Of a stretch of DNA of 21,050 nt, positions 1-5,754 are shown piece after piece. Every line of letters begins with the position of its first letter. The stretch's first letter is position 1. The notes under the pieces are model-generated. The model saw only the letters and a program-made list of their open reading frames with translations. It was not told where the DNA came from and ran no database searches. Both the position numbers and the translations under genes were made by a program. This DNA is from CAYSWF01 sp964562905 (lineage in GTDB: Bacteria; Patescibacteriota; Andersenbacteria; UBA10190): NCBI GenBank assembly GCA_964562905.1, contig CAZLVG010000012.1, positions 1 to 21,050 of the forward strand, given 5' to 3'.

Positions 1-2
1 AA

Positions 3-98
3 GCTGATGGCAAGGCTGATGGCAAAGTTGACGATAAAGCTGATGGCAAAGTTGACGATAAAGCTGATGGCAAGGCTGATGGCAAAGCTGATGATAAA
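3..98 (+). repeat. 12-nt tandem repeat, eight units
   Basis: Eight consecutive 12-nt units of the forms gctgatggcaag/a and gttgacgataaa cover this stretch without gaps; the last unit is a hybrid (gctgatgataaa). Because the unit is a multiple of three it stays in frame, giving four-residue repeats of the type (A/V)D(G/D)K in the frame starting at base 3. In that frame most unit-to-unit differences fall at third codon positions (gat/gac, aag/aaa, part of ggc/gat), whereas in the frame starting at base 1 none do. This favours the Ala-Asp-Gly-Lys reading. The array begins before the window. Confidence 0.9.
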
Positions 99-200
99 AT
101 GAAGGGCTTCTATACTCCCATATTACGTAATATGGGAGTATTTTACGGCCTCCACTCAACTTCCGCGGTTGAACTTGTGAATTCGCTTAAGCGGAGTTGA
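3..200 (+). CDS. 3' end of a low-complexity Asp/Lys-rich repeat protein (partial)
   Basis: An open frame enters from the left edge and ends at TGA 198-200. Its first 32 residues are ADGK/VDDK-type repeats, strongly hydrophilic and charged; the remaining 33 residues (starting MKGFYTP) are not repetitive. No family is recognised. The frame choice is uncertain. The alternative frame from base 1 (a KLMA/KLTI repeat) stops at TGA 100-102, about ten bases before a perfect hairpin at 112-141, which is where a terminator would be expected; in the frame chosen here that hairpin lies inside the gene. The repeat substitution pattern favours this frame and the hairpin position favours the other. Acidic/basic low-complexity tails of this type occur in surface or nucleic-acid-associated proteins, but no function can be assigned. 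Confidence 0.4.
   Translation, partial: ADGKADGKVDDKADGKVDDKADGKADGKADDKMKGFYTPILRNMGVFYGLHSTSAVELVNSLKRS
112..144 (+). terminator. Perfect 14-bp hairpin followed by TTTT, probable terminator
   Basis: Bases 112-125 are the exact reverse complement of 128-141, with a CG centre, and the right arm runs into a T run (141-144). The stem is AT-rich and the T run is short, so termination may be weak, but the position just after the repeat gene suits an intrinsic terminator in the plus direction. No T run follows in the minus direction. Confidence 0.5.
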
Positions 201-263
201 TTCATTACTTAACTGCTTTGGCTCAATTGAGCTAAAAGGTTTCTGAACCGCGAAAGTCGAGAT

Positions 264-285
264 AAAAAAAGGCTCCGGGGAGCCT
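264..285 (-). terminator. Intrinsic terminator of the minus-strand surface-protein block
   Basis: Read on the minus strand, a GC-rich stem (aggctc pairing with gagcct, four-base loop) is followed directly by seven T residues (the A run at 264-270). The stem overlaps the TAG stop codon (284-286) of the small gene upstream, as expected for a terminator of that transcript. Confidence 0.75.
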
Positions 286-550
286 AGCGTGCTTCCAATG
301 ACTTAAGCAAAGCGCGGTGTCTCTTTTCTTTAAGCCTTTGCTTAGGTATCCGGGGCGGGGGACAGTTAATGTGGCTGATAACCGGCGGCAACTGTATTTC
401 CACGGTTATCGCTCCCGTCTCTCTTTCCGGCCCCACTTGTCTCCGCGTTGGCGGGAAATCCGGCCGCGGCGTCAGTCTGGCCAGTCCATCTCCACCGCTG
501 CTGCCCGTCACCAGCCACCACGTCAGAACCAATACGCTCAACCGAAACAT
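284..550 (-). CDS. Small secreted proline-rich protein (hypothetical)
   Basis: This is an 88-residue protein of unrecognised family. The N-terminus has an Arg at position 3, a hydrophobic run to about residue 15 and a Gly/Ser-rich stretch, resembling a short signal peptide. The rest is rich in Pro and Arg, with a basic C-terminal helix-like segment from about residue 70. The start is well supported: an aaggaggt ribosome site at 558-565 lies seven bases upstream of the ATG, one of the best in the window. The stop overlaps an intrinsic terminator, another sign that this is a real gene. It is the last gene of the minus-strand block after the InlB-repeat and SpoIID-type genes, 97 bases downstream of the former, so a small exported partner of those proteins is a reasonable but unproven guess. 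Confidence 0.6.
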   Translation of the reverse strand: MFRLSVLVLTWWLVTGSSGGDGLARLTPRPDFPPTRRQVGPERETGAITVEIQLPPVISHINCPPPRIPKQRLKEKRHRALLKSLEAR

Positions 551-557
551 CGCCTAT

Positions 558-565
558 ACCTCCTT
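558..565 (-). promoter_or_regulatory. Strong Shine-Dalgarno site (aaggaggt)
   Basis: The minus strand reads aaggaggt seven bases before the ATG at 548-550. It is a near-perfect anti-16S match in a window where most genes have none, and it fixes the start of the small secreted protein. Confidence 0.85.
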
Positions 566-647
566 AAAACTTAAAACCGGGTTCGCCTGCCGTGCGCGGC
601 ACAAAAGAACAACTTCTATCTGTGTATACACCGCCTGCTTCCCTGTT

Positions 648-1175
648 TCAACCGCTACCCGGAGTGGGCGTCGGAGTGGTGGACGTCGGAGTGGGCGTCC
701 CGACCCGCTCAAAAACCGCCCTACAAGTGTCACCCTTACTACTAATCCGCAACGTGCACACCGGGTTCGTCGAGCCGGCGCAACCTTTGCACGGTCGGTC
801 GAATTGAGCTGCCTCCCAGCGTTTGAACTTGTAGCCGTTTTCGGGCGTGGCCTCAACTCTTATGTCAGTGCCGGTAAAGTATTCGGTAGAACAATAATCG
901 TCGCAGCCTTTCACTCTGCCTCCCGTCGGGTAGTCGGCCGTAGCATATCCTTTTCCCCATACCTCCAAACCAAACATACCCACCATGCCTTGCATCTTAT
1001 CACAAATGATATTGTCCATTCCGTCGTAAGGAACGAGGTCGGCTTCTTCTAACATCCGATCCTCTTCCTGCTTGTGAAAAGCATCGTGCTCCGCATCTTC
1101 CAGAACTGCCACCGCCTTCCACCCCGACCGGAAGCTATCTACTATCAACTCTTGCAGTGACTCTAGGGTAGCCAC
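648..1175 (-). CDS. Cysteine-rich protein with divergent InlB-type (bacterial repeat) domain
   Basis: This 175-residue product has two parts. Residues 1 to about 70 are soluble and acidic, without recognisable family. From about residue 74 a domain matches the pattern of the divergent InlB B-repeat / bacterial repeat family: a GKGYATADYPTGG opening, a CDDYC pair, GTDIRVEATPENGYKFKRW in the core, further cysteines, and an AVF ending. A Pro/Thr tail (TPTPTSTTPTPTP) follows, a sequence type that usually links domains, yet the protein stops there. Seven cysteines suggest disulphides, hence an extracytoplasmic location, but there is no signal peptide. The start used is GTG 1173-1175; no ribosome site is visible and no ATG is available upstream. 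The frame is the same as the SpoIID gene just upstream, separated by TAA (1215-1217) and TGA (1206-1208). It may be a separate gene, or a C-terminal piece detached from that protein. Confidence 0.7.
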   Translation of the reverse strand: MATLESLQELIVDSFRSGWKAVAVLEDAEHDAFHKQEEDRMLEEADLVPYDGMDNIICDKMQGMVGMFGLEVWGKGYATADYPTGGRVKGCDDYCSTEYFTGTDIRVEATPENGYKFKRWEAAQFDRPCKGCAGSTNPVCTLRISSKGDTCRAVFERVGTPTPTSTTPTPTPGSG

Positions 1176-1214
1176 AGACCAGCTGGTATCATGCCAAGGT
1201 TGGTATCAGATAAA

Positions 1215-2864
1215 TTAGTAAGCTTTTACCAGGTTGATACTCTTGTAATAATACTTCAAGATCTTCTGCCAGCTCCAGCCGTCTTGTTTGGCGAAGCCGT
1301 AGGCTCCCTGGGCGCTCATGCCCACGCAATGCCCTACGCAAGTGCTGGCTACGTGGCGCGGGTCCTTAACCGATTGCTGCAAATGGGGGAAGCGATCCGT
1401 GTTCCATTTTTCCTTGGCGCTGCGCGTTCTGCCGTCTGAATCAGAAAAGTACACCGTGGACACCGGATTATCCGCTTGACTGTCGGTCACCAGTACTCCC
1501 TTCGTTTTGGCAAACTCACTGGCCATGCGGGGTGTGATAATCTCATATTCATAGCCCCGGTAAATTTGGTCGTTCGGCGTATTGTCTATATCCCAACCTC
1601 CAGTCAAAGACCTGCCCCCCGTTACCGATTTGTGGTACAGAACGTAGGTGCGCGCCGCGGTGCCCAGCGCTTTCAAATATTCCTCGGGGCCGCTGCCTGA
1701 CGTTTCGGCCAGGCCCCGCAAGTAGTATTCGGTCCGCAGTTCGTTAATGGCCCATAGGTAGTCGCGGGCGTCGTCCTTTCTTATCTCAATCACGCCCCGG
1801 AAGCGGTTGTAGTTTTTGCCGGGATATGTGGCCGACGGGTCGGAGTAGCTTTTGATTTGCATTATAGCCATGTTTAGCGGCACCAGCCTTATCTCGTTTT
1901 TAGTGTCAAAGTTAAGCCCGGCTCCCCGCACGTGATATTGGCCGTTCGACCAACTTACTTGTACAATGTCTTCCTTGCCCACAGTAGCCAGTATTTTGCC
2001 GCGTCCTTCCCTTACCTGAAACTTGTCGTCGGCCGTGACGTGCATGGCCCGCCCGTCCGTCTTGTAAATCGCTATCCGCACTTGGTCGCCCATAGGGTGG
2101 GTGCCTATGCCGGCTATAGCTTTGCTTATCACGCCCCCGCCGGAGCCGGCCGCCGCGCCGCAAATTGTGTCACGCCCTTTTCTGGCCTTCTTTGACTGGT
2201 GGTAGACCATGGAGCTGACCAATTGTTCTCTGGTAGTAATCTCGCCGCACGATATACGCTCGCGCCACCAAGCTTTTTCGGCCTTGGTGGGATCCCCGCC
2301 GTAGATTTTAACAAATAACGGCAGTGTGTCTTTAATTAGAGTGGCTTTATCGTCCTGGCCGCCGCTGGTATTAGCAGTACCGCTCACTCTGCTGCTACCT
2401 TTCGTTTTACCGCGGGCTTTGTGATAAAACATGGCTCCCCGTACAGACTTAAAGGTATTCTTTTCCTTTCTTACCACCCTGCCCCGCCAATACTCATTCT
2501 CCGTTTTGGTGGGACTTCGTCCAAAAACGCCTCGGAAGGCCTCGTTAATCCTGCTCTCCAGCATTTTGGCTCCAGTGGAAACGCCGCTTACCATCCCCCG
2601 GTCGCCTGTCGTTCTGCCCTTGGCTTTATGATAAAACATGGCTCCCCGCAAAGCCCTAAAGGTTGTTTTTTCTTTTCTTGCCACCCTGTCCAGCCAGTAT
2701 CCGTTTTCCGGTCCGGTGGGATTCCGTCCAAAAACACTTCTAAAAGCCTCGTTAACCCGGCTGTCCAGGCCTTTAGCGTGGGCGGCAGAAGGCATTAGTA
2801 ACAAGCCTGCCATTACTATTGAAGCGGCCGGCGTGGTAAGGTTAAGACCAAGACTAACTCGCAT
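1215..2864 (-). CDS. Exported SpoIID/LytB-domain protein with three N-terminal repeats
   Basis: The protein has about 549 residues from ATG 2862-2864; a GTG at 2879 would add five. A signal peptide with an AHA-K cleavage site covers the first 30 residues. Three repeats follow at about residues 31-83, 100-153 and 172-230, each with a pattern like (V/I)NEAFR.VFGR.PT..EN.YW, then RV..KEK.TF and an AM.YHKA end; they resemble DUF4214-like modules (inference). Repeats 1 and 2 are similar at DNA level too. The C-terminal half is a SpoIID/LytB domain: a YLKALGTAARTYVLY segment, a VYFSDSDGRT segment and the closing HCVGMSAQGAYGFA followed by ILKYYY. SpoIID is a peptidoglycan lytic transglycosylase acting on denuded glycan and LytB enhances an amidase, so a role in wall remodelling is likely. 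The repeats may anchor it to the surface. It is first gene of the minus block. Confidence 0.9.
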   Translation of the reverse strand: MRVSLGLNLTTPAASIVMAGLLLMPSAAHAKGLDSRVNEAFRSVFGRNPTGPENGYWLDRVARKEKTTFRALRGAMFYHKAKGRTTGDRGMVSGVSTGAKMLESRINEAFRGVFGRSPTKTENEYWRGRVVRKEKNTFKSVRGAMFYHKARGKTKGSSRVSGTANTSGGQDDKATLIKDTLPLFVKIYGGDPTKAEKAWWRERISCGEITTREQLVSSMVYHQSKKARKGRDTICGAAAGSGGGVISKAIAGIGTHPMGDQVRIAIYKTDGRAMHVTADDKFQVREGRGKILATVGKEDIVQVSWSNGQYHVRGAGLNFDTKNEIRLVPLNMAIMQIKSYSDPSATYPGKNYNRFRGVIEIRKDDARDYLWAINELRTEYYLRGLAETSGSGPEEYLKALGTAARTYVLYHKSVTGGRSLTGGWDIDNTPNDQIYRGYEYEIITPRMASEFAKTKGVLVTDSQADNPVSTVYFSDSDGRTRSAKEKWNTDRFPHLQQSVKDPRHVASTCVGHCVGMSAQGAYGFAKQDGWSWQKILKYYYKSINLVKAY

Positions 2865-2928
2865 GAGATTTACTAACACAGTAATTCTACATTGACAAAA
2901 CTGGTCGCGCCAGTACCGTTAGAAAACT
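2865..2928. promoter_or_regulatory. Divergent intergenic region with candidate promoter elements
   Basis: Sixty-four bases separate the divergent SpoIID-type and GT2 genes. On the plus strand a perfect TTGACA lies at 2892-2897, but the best -10-like hexamers downstream are poorly spaced (TACCGT after 16 bases, TAGAAA after 22). On the minus strand TAGAAT lies just upstream of the alternative GTG start. Both promoters must be here if the genes are transcribed independently; the exact elements are not certain. Confidence 0.35.
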
Positions 2929-3918
2929 ATGCCCGCCGCCCCCAAGCTTGTGGTGATAATTCCCGCTCTCAACGAGCAGGAGACGGTGGGTGAAGTGATA
3001 CGCGGGATTCCGCGCTTCATGAGCGGGATCCGGGAGGCAGAAGTTATTGTGGTGGATGATGGCTCTACAGACAAGACCGCGCTAAAAGCTGAACAGGCTG
3101 GGGCCGGCGTAATACATCATCCCAAAAGCATGGGAGTGGGCGCGGCCTTTCACACCGGCTTGCATCAGGCCTTGGAACGGGGCGCGGATATAATTGTCAA
3201 CATTGACGGCGACGGCCAGTTTAATCCCCAAGACATACCACGGCTTATTGAGCCTATCCTTAAGCAGGAAGCGTGGTTTGTGACGTGCACCCGCTTCGCT
3301 GATCCTAAATTAATCCCCCGCATGACGCCGCTCAAGCGATGGGGCAATAAGTGGATGACCGGACTCATTAATTTCCTTACCGGCAAGAAGCTTACCGACG
3401 TCTCCTGCGGTTTCCGGGCCTACACGCGGGAGGCCGCCCTGCGCTTAGTGCTTTTCGGGCACTTTACTTACACGCAAGAGTCGTTTATTGATCTGGCTGA
3501 AAAAGACATACCGATGGCGGAAGTACCGCTTAAAGTTAGAGGACAACGAAAACATGGAAAGTCCAGGGTAGCCGGCAGCTTGTGGCGCTACGGTATAAAA
3601 GCCGCCAGCATCATCTTCCGGGCGGCGCGGGACTACCACCCCCTAACCTTCTTCGGACTGCCCGGAGCGGTAGTCTTCTCTCTTGGCGTTGCCGCGGCCG
3701 TTTTTCTTCTAATCCACTGGATCGGTACAGGCCACACCTATCCATACCGCTCCTTGGTGCAAGTATCGGGGACGTTAATAATAGTAGGCGTACTATTAGA
3801 ATTTCTGGCTATGTTAGCCGACATGCAGCACCGAAATCGTTTGCTGATAGAGAGAATGATGTATTTGGTGCGGAAACGAACTTACGATGACGCCGCCAGC
3901 AAGAACAACAGCGGCTAG
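2929..3918 (+). CDS. GT2 glycosyltransferase, polyprenyl-phosphate sugar synthase-like, with two C-terminal membrane segments
   Basis: This 329-residue family 2 glycosyltransferase (GT-A fold) has the expected landmarks: VIIPALNE near residue 10, EVIVVDDGSTDKT near 38-50, the metal-binding DGDGQFNP near 93-100, and the acceptor-region signature DVSCGFRAYTREA near 157-169. Two hydrophobic segments at about 240-265 and 278-300 would anchor the C-terminus, as in polyprenyl/dolichyl-phosphate mannose or glucose synthases that carry a two-helix tail. The likely reaction is transfer of a sugar from a nucleotide sugar to polyprenyl phosphate at the inner membrane face; the sugar cannot be told. The start is the first ATG after the divergent region and has no clear ribosome site. 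It is followed 44 bases later by a GT4 gene in the same direction, so the two are probably cotranscribed. Confidence 0.9.
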   Translation: MPAAPKLVVIIPALNEQETVGEVIRGIPRFMSGIREAEVIVVDDGSTDKTALKAEQAGAGVIHHPKSMGVGAAFHTGLHQALERGADIIVNIDGDGQFNPQDIPRLIEPILKQEAWFVTCTRFADPKLIPRMTPLKRWGNKWMTGLINFLTGKKLTDVSCGFRAYTREAALRLVLFGHFTYTQESFIDLAEKDIPMAEVPLKVRGQRKHGKSRVAGSLWRYGIKAASIIFRAARDYHPLTFFGLPGAVVFSLGVAAAVFLLIHWIGTGHTYPYRSLVQVSGTLIIVGVLLEFLAMLADMQHRNRLLIERMMYLVRKRTYDDAASKNNSG

Positions 3919-3962
3919 CCCCAGCCATGGCGGGGGTTGGCCAAAGTTGAACCGTATATCCA

Positions 3963-5054
3963 GTGGTGACCGAACATAAATGCTTGAAGGTTCTCTTGGT
4001 GACGCGCGCCTGCGGCCAGCGCGGCGGCGGTCTGGAGCGTTTAAGTTACGAGTTGATACAAGCTCTGTCGGCGCGGACGGATGTACAGGCGGAAGTTATT
4101 CAACACCGCGGCGGCCGAACTACGTCGCCGCTCTTTGTTTTCTTGTCACTCCCTGGCGTTCTAGCCGCCGCGCGGCGGGCTGACGTCATTCACCTAGGCG
4201 ATCCCTTGCTGGCTTTCAGCGGCTGGCTGGTTAAAAAAATATACGGGAAACCCGTGGCAGTAAATGTGCATGGACTGGACATTGTTTATCCTGGCTTACT
4301 GTATCAAACTTATCTGAAGTTTTTCTTTCGTTCCTTTGACGCCTACTTCTCCATTAGTCGTTATGTGAACAAATTACTTGTACAACACAGGACTGGGGGT
4401 GCGCACGTCGTTATTAACCCTGGTGTTAGCGACCGGTTTTATGACCCCGGCATAAACCGGCGCCAATTAGCTGATGCCATCGGCGTTAAAAACAAAAAGC
4501 GGGTCATTTTGCTGACAACCGGCCGCCTGGTGAAACGCAAAGGCCAAGCCTGGTTTGTAACCAAGGTGCTTCCGCGGCTGCCCGCTCATTTTGTCTATGT
4601 AATAGCCGGACCAGGACCCGAAGAAAAGAGCATAAAAAAGGCGATAGCGCAACACGGCCTGACGGGCCGCGTGGTTTTAACCGGCGCCATCTCTGAAGAT
4701 TTGCTGAAACTTTTGTATAACGGAGCTGACGCTTTTATTCAGCCTAATATTAAGGTTGACGGTGACGTGGAAGGATTTGGCTTGGTGCTGGTGGAAGCCG
4801 CGCTGTGCAATGTGCCGGTCTTCGCGGCCAGACTGGAAGGCATGACCGACGCGCTGCTGGATGGCAAGCTGGGCACATTGTTGGAAAGTGGAAACGCCAA
4901 GGCTTGGGGTACGGCTCTTGCTAACACGCCGTTTATCCGTACTGACACGCGCACTAAGGCGCTGGCGCGCTTCTCCTGGGATAAAGTTGCCGGTCAATAT
5001 TATCACCAACTGGCGAAATGCGCGGGCGGACCAAGCTCGCTAGATTCTAACTAA
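3963..5054 (+). CDS. GT4 family glycosyltransferase
   Basis: This 363-residue GT-B fold enzyme has an N-terminal half with a glycine-rich acceptor-side loop (RACGQRGGGLERLSYELI, about residues 15-32) and the VNVHGLDIVYPG segment. The C-terminal donor half has LLTTGRLVKRKGQAWFV near 183-199, VIAGPGPEE near 213-221, and the EGFGLVLVEA motif near 270-279, the EX7E-type signature of retaining GT4 enzymes. It likely transfers a nucleotide-activated sugar to a lipid-linked or other glycan in the cytoplasm; the substrate is unknown. The start is GTG 3963-3965 (GTG 3966 is equally possible); no ribosome site is visible. Its 3' end overlaps by eight bases the 3' end of the converging PgeF-like gene, and no terminator hairpin is visible between the two. 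Confidence 0.88.
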   Translation: MVTEHKCLKVLLVTRACGQRGGGLERLSYELIQALSARTDVQAEVIQHRGGRTTSPLFVFLSLPGVLAAARRADVIHLGDPLLAFSGWLVKKIYGKPVAVNVHGLDIVYPGLLYQTYLKFFFRSFDAYFSISRYVNKLLVQHRTGGAHVVINPGVSDRFYDPGINRRQLADAIGVKNKKRVILLTTGRLVKRKGQAWFVTKVLPRLPAHFVYVIAGPGPEEKSIKKAIAQHGLTGRVVLTGAISEDLLKLLYNGADAFIQPNIKVDGDVEGFGLVLVEAALCNVPVFAARLEGMTDALLDGKLGTLLESGNAKAWGTALANTPFIRTDTRTKALARFSWDKVAGQYYHQLAKCAGGPSSLDSN

Positions 5055-5754
5055 CTAGCCGCCTCGGCTGACGCCCGCCCGCCGACCCGCCCAAGTAAGC
5101 AACTGTAGTTTGTAATAGTGGCAGCTGGTTTTGGCTTCCTTCTTCCCGCCAACGCCGGCGCGAGGGAAAATAAAGCTGCTCATAAGTACAACGGCCGTCT
5201 TCCGTGATTCTGTCGGGATGCACCTGCCAGACAGTAAATATTTGGGCCAGCGCTTTTCGCAGGGACAGGTAAAGTTTGCCCTGGTGGAAGTGAACCGCCT
5301 CGGCGTAGCGGTAACGGAACATTCTCAGCTCCCAGCTCTCTTCGCTAAAGTCAAAATGATATTCACAGATGTGGGGGCCCACGTAGACGTGATTTATGTC
5401 GCGCGGAGCTATGAAAAAGGCAGCGTTATCAAGCAAGCCGTGTATTAAAGTTTTGCGGCTTATGTGCAGAACTAAAGCGGCTTTATCCGAGGTTATTACC
5501 GCCGCGGCGCAATCCGCCGTTTCCACGCCGGCCGGCGGACCGCCTTCTTTCACCAGTACTCCGTCGGCCTTGAGTTGGCGTCCCGCGAGGCTGTCCGCTT
5601 CCGCGACATTTCCTCCGTGAACCTGGCGCGGCAACAAAACATCGTCACGGGACGACGCCGGCAGTTTCATGGCCACCGACCAGTTTCCCAGCTGAACCGC
5701 TTCCCGTTCAGAAACGGTAAATGGCGACTTTCGAGTTAACGAATATTCGCTCAT
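5047..5754 (-). CDS. Divergent PgeF/YfiH-family (laccase-domain, DUF152) protein
   Basis: The 235-residue product matches the PgeF/YfiH family, described as a peptidoglycan-editing factor and also linked to purine nucleoside phosphorylase activity. Visible hallmarks are RQVHG (about 43-47), VETADCAAAVI (77-87), GPHICEYHF (126-134), LYLSLRKALAQI, and a C-terminal EDGRCTYEQ. The presumed metal ligands (His46, Cys82, His97) are kept with near-typical spacing, but the segment that is usually HAGWRGT reads HISRKTL, so the active-site loop is changed. The start chosen is ATG 5752-5754; an earlier ATG at 5784 is possible. Either start lies inside the end of the upstream GT-C-like gene (47- or 77-base overlap), pointing to translational coupling. 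Family membership is fairly sure; activity is not. Confidence 0.78.
   Translation of the reverse strand: MSEYSLTRKSPFTVSEREAVQLGNWSVAMKLPASSRDDVLLPRQVHGGNVAEADSLAGRQLKADGVLVKEGGPPAGVETADCAAAVITSDKAALVLHISRKTLIHGLLDNAAFFIAPRDINHVYVGPHICEYHFDFSEESWELRMFRYRYAEAVHFHQGKLYLSLRKALAQIFTVWQVHPDRITEDGRCTYEQLYFPSRRRWREEGSQNQLPLLQTTVAYLGGSAGGRQPRRLVS

Noticed and set aside
3..98. Possible CRISPR array
   Set aside because: Units are 12 nt, contiguous and without spacers, and they keep a reading frame, so this is a coding tandem repeat.
369..1052. Long plus-strand frame of 227 codons
   Set aside because: It is antisense to two minus-strand genes supported by an InlB-type domain, a strong ribosome site and a terminator; its own product is Ser/Arg/Thr-rich with no recognisable motif.
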